Shown in pieces: positions 46,383 through 56,949 of a stretch of DNA of 64,000 nt. The notes under the pieces were generated by a model that was not told the origin of the DNA, made no database searches, and was given only the letters and a program-made list of their open reading frames with translations. Within the stretch, counting starts at the first letter, position 1; each line of letters starts with the position of its first letter. A program made the position numbers and the translations under genes. Source of the stretch: Actinomadura sp. CNU-125 (GTDB lineage Bacteria; Actinomycetota; Actinomycetes; Streptosporangiales; Streptosporangiaceae); contig NZ_MKJY01000555.1 of assembly GCF_001942465.1 (NCBI RefSeq), positions 1 to 64,000 of the forward strand, given 5' to 3'.

Positions 46383-46841
46383 TCAGGACGTGGCGGGGTC
46401 GTCTTCGGGGGCGAGCCGCGTCCAGACGGCGGCGAGGTTCCGCAGGTCGTCGTCGTCGAGGCGGTCGAAGAAGAGGCGGCGCAGGTCGTCGTACTGCTGC
46501 TTCCATGCCTTGCGCAGCAGCGCCCGCCCCTCACGGGTCAGGATCACCTCGAAGCCGCGACCGTCCTCGGCCGACCGCCGCCGCTCGATCAGCCCGCGCT
46601 TCTCCAGCCGGTCGGCGAGCCGGGTGAACCCGCCGGTCGACATCACCCGGCGCTCGGCCAGCTCGGACATCCGCATTCCGTCACGGCCGGCATCGCCGAG
46701 CAGGGCCAGGACGCTGTACTCGGCCATGCTCACGCCGAACGGCGCAAGACCGGCCTCGATCTCCCGCCAGATCCGATCATGCGCGTACAGGAACCCGCGC
46801 CAAGCCTGGTCTTCGAGCTCACTCAGCCGCACGGTCGCCAT
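46383..46841 (-). CDS. MarR-family repressor
   Basis: 152-residue winged-helix regulator. GVSMAEYSVLALLGDAGRDGMRMSELAERRVMSTGGFTRLADRLEKRGLIERRRSAEDGRGFEVILT covers the recognition helix and wing. It starts at the ATG at 46841. No clear ribosome site is present but TATTGT lies 12 bases upstream, so the mRNA may be nearly leaderless. It is divergent from the LLM oxidoreductase/FMN reductase pair; two CTGCGCAG palindromes between them are the likely operators. Such pairs usually respond to phenolic or oxidising compounds. Confidence 0.9.
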   Translation of the reverse strand: MATVRLSELEDQAWRGFLYAHDRIWREIEAGLAPFGVSMAEYSVLALLGDAGRDGMRMSELAERRVMSTGGFTRLADRLEKRGLIERRRSAEDGRGFEVILTREGRALLRKAWKQQYDDLRRLFFDRLDDDDLRNLAAVWTRLAPEDDPATS

Positions 46842-46886
46842 GCCGCGAACAATACCGCCCCCAGGGGCGACGAAGCCCGCGAAGCC

Positions 46887-46900
46887 TGACTGCGCAGGCA
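46887..46900. promoter_or_regulatory. MarR operator half of a pair (proximal to marR)
   Basis: TGACTGCGCAGGCA shares the CTGCGCAG core and most flanks with the perfect palindrome at 47039-47052. It lies about 45 bases before the MarR gene, in a position for self-repression. Confidence 0.5.
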
Positions 46901-47038
46901 GCGGTACGGGCCGGCGCCCTCCCCTGTGCGGCCGACCGTCCGGCGGCGACGAGCCCGCGCGTCGCGGCGGCCGCTTCCCCCCATTCCCGGATTCTCCGCG
47001 GGTCGTCAGGCGGCGGCACGGCCCCGGCCGGAAATATT

Positions 47039-47052
47039 TGTCTGCGCAGACA
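47039..47052. promoter_or_regulatory. MarR operator at the LLM gene promoter
   Basis: TGTCTGCGCAGACA is a perfect 14-base palindrome beginning in the AT-rich ATATTTG that looks like the promoter of the divergent flavoenzyme gene, 48 bases before its start. Confidence 0.65.
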
Positions 47053-47099
47053 TGTTCTGGGACGGTGACCGCACCGCACGAGAGAGACGAGGACCAGAA

Positions 47100-48161
47100 A
47101 TGACGTTCGAGATCGGAATCCTGACCTTCGGGGAGATCACCGCGGACCACGCCACCGGAGAGCTTCCGTCCCCGCGGCGCAGAATGCGGGAGACGATCGA
47201 AATGGCGCAGGTGGCCGAGCAGGTCGGCCTGGACGTGTTCGGCGTCGGAGAGCACCACCGCACCGACTTCGTCGCGTCCGCCCCGGCCATCGTGCTCGCC
47301 GCCGCCGCGCAGGCCACCGAGAAGATCAGGCTGACCAGCGGGGTCACCGTGCTCGGCTCGGAAGACCCGGTACGCGTGTGGGAGCAGTTCGCCACGATCG
47401 ACCTGATCTCCGGCGGCCGCGCCGAGATCATCGCGGGGCGCGGCTCCTACACCGAGTCCTTCCCGCTGTTCGGGTACGACCTGAAGGACTACGCGGACCT
47501 CTTCCGCGAGAACCTCGACCTGCTGCTCAAGATCCGCGACCGGAACCCGCTCACCTGGTCGGGCCGCTTCCGCGCCCCGCTGCTCGACGCCGACATCGCG
47601 CCGCGCGCGGCCGGGGACACCCTCCCGATCTGGGTCGGCGTCGGCGGCTCGCCCGCCTCGGCCGTCGGCACCGGCCGGCTCGGCCTGCCCATGACGCTCG
47701 CCCTGCTGCTCGGGCCGATCACCTTCCACCGGGAGACCGTCGACCTCTACCGGTCCGCCGCGGCCGAGGCCGGGCACGACGCGGACGCGCTGCCGATCGC
47801 CCTCACCGCGCACGGCTACGTCGGCCGCACCGGCCGGCACGCCCGCGACACCATGTACCCCTACTTCGCCAAGGGCATGATGGACAACAACCACCGGCGC
47901 GGCCGCGGCTTCAAGATGCCCCGGGCCGCGTTCGACGCCCAGTCGTCCCCCGCCGCCGGGCTGCTGGTGGGCGGCCCGCAGGAGCTGATCGACAAGCTCA
48001 TGCGCTACCGCGAGCTGTACGGGCTGAGCCGCGTGCTCGTCCACATCGGTTTCGGCGGGATGCCGCAGCGGGAGGTCCTGGAGGCGATCGAGCGTCTCGG
48101 CACCGAGGTGGCCCCCGTCGTCCGCCGCGAGACCGTCGCGACCCCGGAGGTGACGGCATGA
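47100..48161 (+). CDS. LLM-class flavin-dependent oxidoreductase
   Basis: 353-residue luciferase-like monooxygenase. The TIM-barrel pattern is MTFEIGILTFGEI, VAEQVGLDVFGVGEHHRTDF, IRLTSGVTVLGSEDPVRVWEQFATIDLISGGRAEIIAGRGSYTESFPLFG and LPIWVGVGGSPASAV. These enzymes use reduced FMN or F420. The adjacent FMN reductase, whose start overlaps by four bases, points to FMN. The ATG at 47100 is preceded by GAGG. Substrate unknown; MarR control suggests a xenobiotic or a stress-related aldehyde or thiol. Confidence 0.9.
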   Translation: MTFEIGILTFGEITADHATGELPSPRRRMRETIEMAQVAEQVGLDVFGVGEHHRTDFVASAPAIVLAAAAQATEKIRLTSGVTVLGSEDPVRVWEQFATIDLISGGRAEIIAGRGSYTESFPLFGYDLKDYADLFRENLDLLLKIRDRNPLTWSGRFRAPLLDADIAPRAAGDTLPIWVGVGGSPASAVGTGRLGLPMTLALLLGPITFHRETVDLYRSAAAEAGHDADALPIALTAHGYVGRTGRHARDTMYPYFAKGMMDNNHRRGRGFKMPRAAFDAQSSPAAGLLVGGPQELIDKLMRYRELYGLSRVLVHIGFGGMPQREVLEAIERLGTEVAPVVRRETVATPEVTA

Positions 48162-48796
48162 CCGGCGCTCTCGGCGCGGCCCCGCCGTCGGGCACCGCCG
48201 CGACCCCCCTCCGGGTCGTCGTCGTCAACGGCAGCCCGAGCGAGAAGTCCAAGACCATGGGGCTGGTCGACGTCGTCGTCGGCACCCTGCGCGACCTTCT
48301 CGCGGCGGAGGCCCTCACCGTCGAGGAGACCAGAATCGACGTCTACCGCCTGGGCCCCGGGTTCACCGGAGCCCTGGAACGCGACGGCGTCGCCCCCGAC
48401 GTGGAGGCCGCCCTCCGCCGCGCGGAGGAGAGCGACCTGCTGATCGCGGCCACTCCGGTGTTCCGCGGGTCCTACACCGGGATGTTCAAGCACTTCTTCG
48501 ATCTCGTCGACCAGTACGCCCTCGCCAACAAGCCCGTGTTCCTGGCCGCCACCGGCGGCGGCGACCACCACGCGCTCGTCCTGGAACACGCCCTGCGGCC
48601 CCTGTTCGGGTTCTTCCAGGCGCTGACCGTGCCCGTCGGCGTCTTCGCGTCGTCGGGCGACTTCGACGGGACGAACCTGCTCAACCCGCGCGTCCACGGA
48701 CGCGTCGAGATGGCGCTCACCGACGTGGCCGACGTCCTGAAGGCCCGTGCCGGGACGAGGACGGACGCGCGGCTCAGCCTCGCACGGGGTAGGTGA
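48158..48796 (+). CDS. NADPH-dependent FMN reductase
   Basis: 212-residue flavodoxin-fold reductase of the MsuE/SsuE type. VVVVNGSPSEKSKTMGLVD binds FMN phosphate. LLIAATPVFRGSYTGMFKHFFDLV and ATGGGDHHALVLEHALRPLFGFF are family blocks. It supplies reduced FMN to the LLM oxidoreductase, with which it is translationally coupled (ATGA). The 3' end overlaps by 23 bases with the convergent F420-type reductase gene. Confidence 0.92.
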   Translation: MTGALGAAPPSGTAATPLRVVVVNGSPSEKSKTMGLVDVVVGTLRDLLAAEALTVEETRIDVYRLGPGFTGALERDGVAPDVEAALRRAEESDLLIAATPVFRGSYTGMFKHFFDLVDQYALANKPVFLAATGGGDHHALVLEHALRPLFGFFQALTVPVGVFASSGDFDGTNLLNPRVHGRVEMALTDVADVLKARAGTRTDARLSLARGR

Positions 48797-49436
48797 TGCG
48801 GCGCGCGTCGGCCAGGTTGGCGGCGAGTTGCTCGCGCGTCTGGTGGGCGTGCGACAGCCAGGCGGGCTGGCCCGGGCCGCTCCGCCAGGACTCGCTGAGC
48901 GGACTGTTGTCGACGGTGTCGAAGCCGAACTCGTCGTACAGGCGCGTGACGAGCTCCACCGCCTCGGGGTGGTCGCTGGAGACCGAGAGGGCGTGCCGGT
49001 CGGGGGTCCCCGGGGCACTGGCGGACAGGAAGAGGCGCGGCGCCTGGACGTGCGTGAACGCCTTGGCGACCTTCGAGGCGGGCAACTGCTCCTGCCGCAG
49101 TTCGTGCACGGTCTTCTCCCCCGAGTCGACCGCCGGGAAGTGGCCGTCGCGCCAGGGCATGTAGTTGTTGGTGTCGAGCACGATCTTGCCTGCGAGCTGC
49201 TCGACCGGCATGTCGTTGACCGGCTTGAGCGGGACGGCGACGATCACGAAGTCGCCCGCCTCGGCGGCGTCGGCCGCCGAGGCGGCACGGGCCGAGGGCC
49301 CGAGCTCGTCGACGAGGTCCGCCAGCGTCTCCGGTCCTCGCGAATTGGCGATGACCACCTGGTAACCGTGCGCGACGGCCGCGCGGGCGAGTTGTCCGCC
49401 CACCTCGCCCGCCCCGATGATGCCGATCGTGGTCAC
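48774..49436 (-). CDS. NADPH-dependent F420 reductase-like protein
   Basis: 220-residue Rossmann protein of the Fno/NpdG-like group. TIGIIGAGEVGGQLARAAVAHGYQVVIANSRGPETL binds NADP, with the NSRGP loop for its phosphate. FVIVAVPLKPVNDMP and IVLDTNNYMPWRDG follow. Relatives reduce F420 or act as ketopantoate-type reductases, and actinomycetes use F420, so this is plausible. GTG at 49436 with GAGGAG upstream, overlapping the XRE gene stop by four bases. Confidence 0.8.
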   Translation of the reverse strand: MTTIGIIGAGEVGGQLARAAVAHGYQVVIANSRGPETLADLVDELGPSARAASAADAAEAGDFVIVAVPLKPVNDMPVEQLAGKIVLDTNNYMPWRDGHFPAVDSGEKTVHELRQEQLPASKVAKAFTHVQAPRLFLSASAPGTPDRHALSVSSDHPEAVELVTRLYDEFGFDTVDNSPLSESWRSGPGQPAWLSHAHQTREQLAANLADARRITYPVRG

Positions 49437-50290
49437 GCGTCGCTCCTCTGCGCGGAGATGATGCCGGCGAGTTCGAGCTTGGACTCGTCCTCGCTGCCCG
49501 GGACCGCCGTATAGGCGACGATCTTGAGGTCGGTGTCCCCGTCCGTCAGGACGTCGCAGTCGACGCTCACCTCCCCGACGACGGGGTGCCGGATGGTCTT
49601 GCGGTCCTCGGCGTGCCGGCCCACGGCGGCCTCGGCCCAGAACGCGGCGAACCGGGGGTTCCCGGCGACCCGGCCGGCCACCAGCTCGGTCACCCGCGGA
49701 TCGTCGGGGAAGCGGGCCGCGGCCTGCCGCAGGTCGGCCACCAGGGCCCGGTCGGCGGCCTCGGCGTTGTCGGGGATCACCGGCCAGCTCGTCAGCCGGC
49801 CGCGGTCCGAGGCGACCGGAAACCGCAACCGCACCAGGTTGCGCTCCTCGACGCTGATCTTCGTGGGTTCCCCGAACAGCGCCGCCCACCTGGGGTTCCA
49901 CCAGACCAGCGTCCAGTCCGCGGCGAAGACCGCGACCGGAGTGGAGTCGAGCAGGCGCAGCAGCCGCCGCATGCTCGGCGGAATGTCGTCGACGACCCGC
50001 CGGTCCTGCGGCGGCCCGAACCCGGCGAGCCGATGGAGGTGGTCTCGCTCGTCCCGGGAGAGCCGCAGGGCGCGCGCCAACGAGCCGACGACCTGCTCGG
50101 AGGGGCTGACGGCCCGGCCCTGCTCCAGCCGCACGACGTAGTCGACGGAAAGACCGGCCAGCTCGGCGAGCTCCTCACGCCGCAGGCCCGGCGATCGACG
50201 CGCCCTGTCCATCGGCAGTCCGACGGTTTCCGGCGAGAGCCGGTCCCGCCATGCCCGAAGCGTCGCGCCCAGCTTGGTTGTCAACGGCAT
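49433..50290 (-). CDS. XRE-family regulator with MmyB-like ligand domain
   Basis: 285 residues. The N-terminal helix-turn-helix is SPGLRREELAELAGLSVDYVVRLEQGRAVSPSEQVV. The remainder is the PAS-like MmyB domain (VFAADWTLVWWNPRWAALFG, ending DLKIVAYTAVPGSED). Such regulators often bind fatty acids or CoA esters and control nearby dehydrogenase genes. It is coupled to the F420-reductase-like gene and divergent from an SDR gene, so it probably controls both. The start may be ATG 50290 or GTG 50296. Confidence 0.88.
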   Translation of the reverse strand: MPLTTKLGATLRAWRDRLSPETVGLPMDRARRSPGLRREELAELAGLSVDYVVRLEQGRAVSPSEQVVGSLARALRLSRDERDHLHRLAGFGPPQDRRVVDDIPPSMRRLLRLLDSTPVAVFAADWTLVWWNPRWAALFGEPTKISVEERNLVRLRFPVASDRGRLTSWPVIPDNAEAADRALVADLRQAAARFPDDPRVTELVAGRVAGNPRFAAFWAEAAVGRHAEDRKTIRHPVVGEVSVDCDVLTDGDTDLKIVAYTAVPGSEDESKLELAGIISAQRSDA

Positions 50291-50416
50291 ATCCACTGCT
50301 CACCACTGCATCTTAAGCAGCCCCGCGTCCGTCCCCATTCCCGCTCGGGTGGTACCGGTGGTCCTACCGAGAACCGTTCCCTGGCTGATTCCAGCGGCTT
50401 GGTCAAAGCTCGGGGC

Positions 50417-51114
50417 ATGTCCAAAACCACATTCATTACCGGCGCCAATAAGGGCCTCGGTTTCGAGGCGCCCGCCGCCTCACCGAACTCGGCCACACCG
50501 TGCTCCTCGGTGCCCGCGACGCCGATCGCGGACGCCGCGCGGCGGCGGAGCTCGGCGCCCGCTTCGTCCAGATCGATGTCACCGACGACGCCTCGGTCGC
50601 GGCGGCGGCCGCCGACGTCGCGTCCGCCGAGGGCCGGATCGACGTCCTGATCAACAACGCCGGGATCACCGGCGGCGCCGCGTCCGCCGAGGAGCTGACC
50701 GGCGCGGAGGCCGCACTGGTGCTCGACACCAACGCGGCCGGCGTCGTGCGGGTCACCACGGCCTTCCTGCCGCTCCTGCGCGCCTCCGGCGCTCCGGCCG
50801 TCGTGAACGTCACCAGCGGCCTCGGGTCCGTCGCGCTCACCCGCGACCCCGAACGGATCGAGTCGAAGGTGATCGCCCCCGCCTACGCGGCGTCCAAGGC
50901 GGCCGTCACGATGCTGACCACGCAGTACGCGAAGGCGTTCGGCGACGTCCGGTTCAACGCCGTCGATCCCGGCTACACCGCGACCGACCTCAACGGCCGC
51001 ACCGGCACCCAGACCGTGACCGAGGGAACCGACGCGATCGTGACCCTGGCCACCGAGGGCCCCGACGCCGGAACCGGTCGGATCATCGACCGCTACGGCC
51101 CCCTCACGTGGTGA
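50417..51114 (+). CDS. Short-chain dehydrogenase (frameshift)
   Basis: About 232 residues after repair of one base near 50468, where GAGGCGCCC should be GAGGCCGCCC. NADP motif TFITGANKGLGFEAARRL, LINNAGITGG, the catalytic Ser in VVNVTSGLGS, YAASKAA with Tyr and Lys, and DPGYTATDLNG. This pattern matches carbonyl-reductase-like SDRs (KRED, SDR family 21C type). It is divergent from the XRE regulator, the usual position of its target. The following SnoaL-like gene is 81 bases downstream. Confidence 0.86.
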
Positions 51115-51195
51115 AGCGGAGCCCGCGACACAAGGCTCCCTCTCCACTTTCCATCGAATTCCGCACACAAATTGACGACCCAGAAGGAGAAACCG

Positions 51196-51588
51196 ATGAC
51201 CGACTCCGGCCTTAAGGATTGGTACCTGCGCTACGTGGCGGCGCTCAACGCCCACGAGTTCGACGGCATGGACGAGTTCATCGCCGACGAAGTCGTGCTG
51301 AACGGCGAACCGGGCACCCGCGACGACGTCATCGCCGTCCAGAAGCATGACGTCGACGCCGTTCCGGACCTCCGCTGGGAGGTCAAGCAACTGCTGTTCG
51401 ACCGGGACCGGATCGCCGTGCACGCCGTCAACACCGGCACCCCGGTGAAGGAGTGGCTCGGCGTTCCTCCCTCCGGCGCCTCCTTCGAGATCACGGAGTA
51501 CGCCATCTACAAGGTCCGGGACGGCCGCTTCGTGCAGATGACGGCACTGCACGACTCGTCCGACCTGCTGCGGCAGCTGGCCGCATGA
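51196..51588 (+). CDS. SnoaL-like (NTF2 fold) ester cyclase family protein, copy 1
   Basis: 130 residues in a single cone-shaped NTF2-like domain: [85 protein letters not shown]. It keeps the Asp/His layout of SnoaL-type cyclases but its substrate is unknown. AGAAGGAG lies just before the ATG. A second gene at 58005 encodes a protein of exactly the same length and about half-identical sequence. Confidence 0.82.
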   Translation: MTDSGLKDWYLRYVAALNAHEFDGMDEFIADEVVLNGEPGTRDDVIAVQKHDVDAVPDLRWEVKQLLFDRDRIAVHAVNTGTPVKEWLGVPPSGASFEITEYAIYKVRDGRFVQMTALHDSSDLLRQLAA

Positions 51589-51603
51589 CCCCGTCCGGTG
51601 TCG

Positions 51604-51637
51604 GCGCGGCGTACCGGGATCCCCCGGTACGCCGCGC
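51604..51637 (+). terminator. Hairpin terminator after SnoaL-like copy 1
   Basis: A perfect 15-bp stem (51604-51618 with 51623-51637) with loop ATCC lies 16 bases after the stop codon. Confidence 0.8.
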
Positions 51638-51694
51638 AACCGTCTGCGGGCGCGCGGGGTTGCGATATGCGGCGTTGTGGTGTGCGGTCGGTGT

Positions 51695-53077
51695 GTGACT
51701 GAAGAGACATTTGATGTTGTGGTCATCGGTGGTGGCCCGGTCGGGGAGAACGCGGCCGCGCGCGCGGTTCGCGGCGGGCTGAGCGTGGCTCTGGTGGAGC
51801 ACGAGCGGTTCGGCGGCGAGTGCTCGTACTGGGCGTGCATGCCGAGCAAGGCCCTGCTGCGGCCGGGCAACGCGCTGGCCGCGGCCCGCAGGGTGCCCGG
51901 GGTTCCGGTCGGTGATCGCCTCGACCCCGGCCCGGTCTTCCGGCGGCGCGACTCGTTCGCCGCGGACTGGGACGACGGCGGGCAGGAGCGGTGGGTCCGG
52001 GAAACCGGGATCCAGCCGGTGCGCGGCCACGGCAGGCTCACCGGGGAACGGGAGGTCACGGTCGGCGACCGGGTGCTGCGCGCCGGGCACGCCGTCGTGG
52101 TGTGCACCGGCAGCGTGGCCAGGCTGCCCGACCTGCCGGGCCTGCCGGACGCGCGCGTCTGGACGTCGCGGGAAGCGACGTCGGCGAGCACGGTGCCCGG
52201 CCGACTGGCCGTCCTCGGCGGGGGCGTGGTCGGGGTGGAGATGGCCCAGGCGTGGGCCCGGCTCGGCTCCCGCGTCGAGCTGATCATCCGCGGCGACCGC
52301 CCGCTGCCCGCGTTCCCCGGGTTCGCCGGGGACGCGTCGCCGACGGGCTGGAGGCCGACGGGGTGACCGTCCTGCGGGGAGCGGACGCCACGCGGGTCTC
52401 GCGCGTCGACGGTGAGGTGCGGATCGCCCTCGCGGACGGGCGGAACGTGGTAGCCGACGAGCTGCTGGTGGCCACCGGGCGCAGGCCCGCCACCGGCGAA
52501 CTCGGGATGGAGACGCTCGGGCTGACCCCCGGCGATCGTCTCGACGTGGACGATTCCGGACTGGTGAACGCCGTCCCCGGCGGCTGGCTCTACGCGGCGG
52601 GCGACGTCACCGGACGCGCGCCGCTGACCCATCAGGGCAAGTACGCCGCCCGGGTCGTCGGCGACGTGATCGCCGCCCGCGCGGCGGGCACCGACGTCGC
52701 GGCGGGGCCGTGGACCGCGTATGCGGCCACCGCCGACCACCACGCCGTGCCGCAGGTGGTGTTCACCGATCCCGAGGTGGCCGCCGTCGGGGTCACCGGC
52801 GCCCGGCGGAGCACCGGGAGGTGGAGATCGACCTGGCCGTCGCGGGCTCGGCGCTGCACGCCGACGGCTACACCGGCCGGGTACGGATCGTGGTGGACGC
52901 GACCGCGACGTGCTGGTCGGCGCGACGTTCGTCGGGCAGGACGTCGCCGAGATGGTGCACGCCGCCACGGTCGCCATCGTCGGCGAAGTCCCGCTGCGGC
53001 GCCTCTGGCACGCCGTGCCGGTCTTCCCCTCGATGAACGAGGTGTGGCTGCGGCTGCTCGAAGAACTCGGGCTCTGA
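51695..53077 (+). CDS. Pyridine nucleotide-disulfide oxidoreductase (three frameshifts)
   Basis: About 461 residues across three frames, with single-base losses near 52340, 52800 and 52905 that sum to zero. The FAD motif is VVVIGGGPVGENAAARA. The redox-active pair is in GGECSYWACMPSKALL (C-x4-C), as in dihydrolipoamide, mercuric and mycothione reductases. LAVLGGGVVGVEMAQAWARLG binds NAD(P), and GWLYAAGDVTGRAPLTHQGKYAA binds FAD. The C-terminal HAVPVFPSMNEVW holds the His-Glu region. Class is clear, substrate not. GTG at 51695 has only a weak ribosome site. Confidence 0.85.
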
Positions 53078-53180
53078 CCGGCCGCCCGCCGGTGGGATAC
53101 CTTCTGGCTGACCGCGTTGCCGGCCGTTCGGCCGCTTCACGCGCCAGGAGGGCGACACAGCGGATGCGAGGGCGGGAGCG

Positions 53181-55944
53181 GTGCTAGGCGTGGGCTTGGA
53201 CCCCATCGGGCTGGTCGGCCGGGACCACGAGCTCGCCGAGCTGGCGACGTTCCTGGACAAGGCCGCGACGGACGGGGCCACCGTCCTGCTCACCGGTGAG
53301 CCGGGCGTGGGGAAGACGGCGCTCCTCGACGCGACCGCGAGAAGTGGCGGTCGCGAAGGGGCTCCGGGTCGTCCGCGGGAGCGGCGTCGAGTACGAGACC
53401 GACATCGGCTTCGCCGGACTCCACCAGCTCGTCGCCTCGCTGTCGCACGAACTCGATCGTCTGCCGGGTTCCATGCGGGAAGCGCTCGAAGTCGCACTCG
53501 GCCTCGGCACCGGTCCCGCGCCGCGGCCGATCGCCGTCATGAACGCGGCGCTGTCGCTGTTCGACGAGGTCGCGAAGGAGCAGCCGCTCCTCCTCGTGGT
53601 CGACGACCTCCATGTCGTCGACCACGCGAGCCGGTCCGCGGTGGGCTTCGTCGCCAGAAGGCTGGGCGGCCGCCGCATCGGGGTGCTCGCCGCCCGGCGG
53701 CCGGAGTCCGGGGAACCGTTCCCGGCCACCGGCCTGACCGAGGTCGAGGTCACGCCGCTCAACGACGCGGACGCACGGCGGCTGCTGTCCCGGCGCTTCG
53801 CCCACCTCCCCGGCCGCGTCCTTTCCACCGTGGCGCGGGAAGCGCAGGGAAATCCCCTCGCCCTGCTGGAGTTCGCCGGCTCCACCAGCGTGTCCGGCGA
53901 CCGGGACGGCAACGACGCGGGGTGGGCGAGCGGCCCGGGACGAGACGTCCGTGCCCTGTACGGCGCCCGCGTCGAACGGCTGCCCCGGCGAACGCGCGAG
54001 TTGCTGCTCCTCGCGGCTCTCGAAGGCTCCGGCGACATCGGCGTCCTCGAAGCGGCCGGTGGACCGGACGGGCTGGAGGGGCTCGCCCCGGCCGAGCGCG
54101 ACCACCTGGTCATGGTGGCCGAGAGCGGCCGCACCGTCCGCTTCCGGCACCCGCTGGTCCGGTCCGCGGTGGTCGACGGCTCCACCGGCGAGCAGCGGCG
54201 CAGCGCCCACCGCCGGCTCGCCGACGCGCTGGCGGACCAGCCCGAACGTCGCGGCGATCACCTCGCGAGAGCCACGACGACGCCCGACGAGGCGGTCGCC
54301 GCCGTGATCGAGTCGGCGTCCGAAAGGAGCCTGCGGCGCGGCGACGCCGACGGCGCGGTCACCAGGCTGCGGCGCGCCGCCGAACTGAGTCCCGACCGGA
54401 CGGACCGAAGGCGCCGCCAGTCGCGGGCCGCGTACATCGCCGCGTGGGTCGCGGGCCACCTCGACGTCTCGTACGAGATCATGCGCGAGGTGCGGGGCGA
54501 TCCGGCCGCCCGGTCGCTCTCGGCGGCCGCGGCCTCCGGCTTCCTGGTGCTCGTCACGGAGGGGGACGCCGACACTGCCCACACGCTCCTGATGGAGGCC
54601 ATCGAACAGGCCCCGGCCGACCCGCCGCACGACGACCTGGAGACCGCTCTTTTCACCCTCACGCTCGCCGGCACGTTCTCGGGACGGCAGGAGCACTGGC
54701 GGCCGCTGATGAACGTGCTCGCCCGGCTCCCCGAAGCATCGCCCTCCGCCGCGGCGTCCCTGGGGCGCATCCACCACGACATCGGTTCCGTCACCGACGA
54801 CACGCTGCGCCGCCTGGACGAGGAGATCTCGCGGCTGAAAGACCAGACCGACGCCGACGTGGTCATCCGCACCGCCCTCGTGGCCGAGTACTTCGACCGG
54901 CTTCCGGGCTGCCGCGACGCCGTGCTGCGGGTCATCCGCGACGGCGGAGCGGTCGGGGCGAGCATGCCGGGCCTGATCTTCGTCGCCGTCGACCACATGT
55001 ACGCCGGCCGGTGGCGGGCGTCGGCCGACGCCGCGGCCGAACTCATCGCGCTGTGCGAGGACACGGGATACCTCTTGTTCGCCCAGGTGGGGCACTACTT
55101 CGCCGCGATGGCCGCGGCGCAGCACGGCGACCTCGACCGGTGCCATGAGCACTGCCGGAGCATCTGGGACTGGTCGGGGCCCAGGCGCCTGCGGCGGCTG
55201 GTGAACCACGCCCACCAGGCCGCGGCCCGCGCGGCCGTCGGCGCCGCCGACTTCGAGACGGCCTACCGGCACGCCACGTCGATCTGCGACCCCGGTGTGC
55301 TGCCGCCCTTCAACCCCGATGTCGAACTGTCCGCACCCGACCTCGTCGAAGCCGCCCTGCGGACCGGACGGCACGCCGAAGCCCGACGGCACGCGGAAGC
55401 GATCCGCGACGCCGGCATCGGCCACCTGTCGTCCCGGTTCGCCCTCACGGTGGCCACGGTCACGGCCATGACATCGGCTCCCGAAGACATGGCCCGGCGC
55501 TACGAGGAGGCCCTCGGCCTGCCCGGCGCCGAACAATGGCCCTTCGAGGTCGGCCGCGTCCGGCTGGCGTACGGCGAGGCGCTGCGCCGTCAAGGACTCA
55601 ACCACGAATCCCGGACGCAGCTGACCGCCGCCCGCAAGCGCTTCGAGGAACTCGGCGCCCGCCCGTGGGAGGCCCGGGCGGCGGCGGAACTCCGGGCCAC
55701 CGGAATGACGCGGACGGCCCGGGGCAAGGCGGGGGAAGCCCTCACCCCGCAGGAGCTGGAGGTCGCCGGGCTGGCGGCGTCCGGATTGTCGAACCCGCAG
55801 ATCGCGTCGCGTCTGTTCCTGTCGCCGCGGACGGTGTCGTCCCACCTCTACCGCGCGTTCCCGAAGCTGGGCATCACCTCGCGCACCGAACTCCGCGACG
55901 CCCTGGAGGCGTTGCCGTCCGAGCCGCCGACCGCCGAGGCGTGA
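53181..55944 (+). CDS. LuxR-family (LAL-type) ATPase regulator (frameshift)
   Basis: About 920 residues with one frame change near 53340. The N-terminal AAA domain has Walker A GEPGVGKTALLD and Walker B LLLVVDDLHVVD. A long helical TPR-like middle follows, then the C-terminal LuxR helix-turn-helix LTPQELEVAGLAASGLSNPQIASRLFLSPRTVSSHLYRAF. Large ATP-binding LuxR regulators activate catabolic or antibiotic genes. It is followed by two alpha/beta hydrolase genes on the same strand, which may be its targets. GTG at 53181 with GGGAG upstream. Confidence 0.88.
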
Positions 55945-56078
55945 CGGCAGTACCGACGTAAGCGCCCCGTCCGCCGGATGTCAGTCGGCTGACGGAGGCT
56001 GTCGGCACGGTGGCCGAGCCAACCTTGTGGAGACAGCGAAGCCGTCCGGCACTCGGACGGGACCACAAGGAGCAGACC

Positions 56079-56902
56079 ATGCCGTTCGTCACCACCGGCG
56101 ACGGAACCGACATCTTCTACAAGGACTGGGGCTCGGGCCGGCCGTCATGTTCCACCACGGCTGGCCGCTGAGCTCCGACGACTGGGACCCCCAGTTGCTG
56201 TTCCTCGTCCGGCGGGGCTACCGCGTCATCGCCCACGACCGCCGGGGGCACGGACGCTCCGCCCAGGTCGGCCACGGGCACGACATGGACCACTACTCGG
56301 CGGACGCCGCCGCCGTGGTGGCGCACCTCGGCCTGCGCGACGTCGTCCACGTAGGCCACTCCACCGGTGGCGGAGAGGTCGCCCGGTACGTCGCCGGACA
56401 CGGTGCCGGACGAGTCGCCAAGGCCGTCCTCATCGGTGCGGTCCCACCGCTCCTGGTACGAACCGAATCGAACCCGGCAGGGGTACCGGTCGAGGTCTTC
56501 GACGGCTTCCGCGAAGCCGTGGCCACCGACCGCTCCCAGTTCTACCTCGACATCGCCTCCGGTCCGTTCTACGGGTTCAACCGGCCGGGCGCCGACACGT
56601 CCCAGGGCGTCATCTGGAACTGGTGGCGCCAGGGGATGGCCGGTGCCGCACAGGCGCACTACGAGGGGATCAAGGCGTTCTCGGAGACCGACTTCACCGA
56701 CGACCTCCGGGCGATCGACGTGCCCACGCTGATCATGCACGGCGACGACGACCAGATCGTCCCGATCGCCTGCTCCGCCGAGGCGGCGGTCACGTTCGTC
56801 GAGAACGCGAGCCTGAAGGTCTACCCGGGGCTGTCGCACGGCATGGGCACCGTGAACGCCGCGACCATCAACGCCGACCTCCTCGACTTCATCGAGAACT
56901 GA
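56079..56902 (+). CDS. Alpha/beta hydrolase, chloroperoxidase-like (frameshift)
   Basis: About 274 residues after repair of one base near 56140, where GGCCGGCCGTC needs one more G. The start MPFVTTGDGTDIFYKDWGSG and VMFHHGWPLSSDDW are typical of non-haem chloroperoxidase/esterases. The nucleophile is Ser in VGHSTGGGEV, the acid Asp in MHGDDDQIVP and the base His in GLSHGMG. ATG at 56079 with AAGGAG nine bases upstream. Real function is probably hydrolysis of an ester or lactone. The next hydrolase gene begins 47 bases later. Confidence 0.87.
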
Positions 56903-56949
56903 AACCGCGACACCGACCCGTCACACCGAACCGTTCAAGGAGTCTCGTC

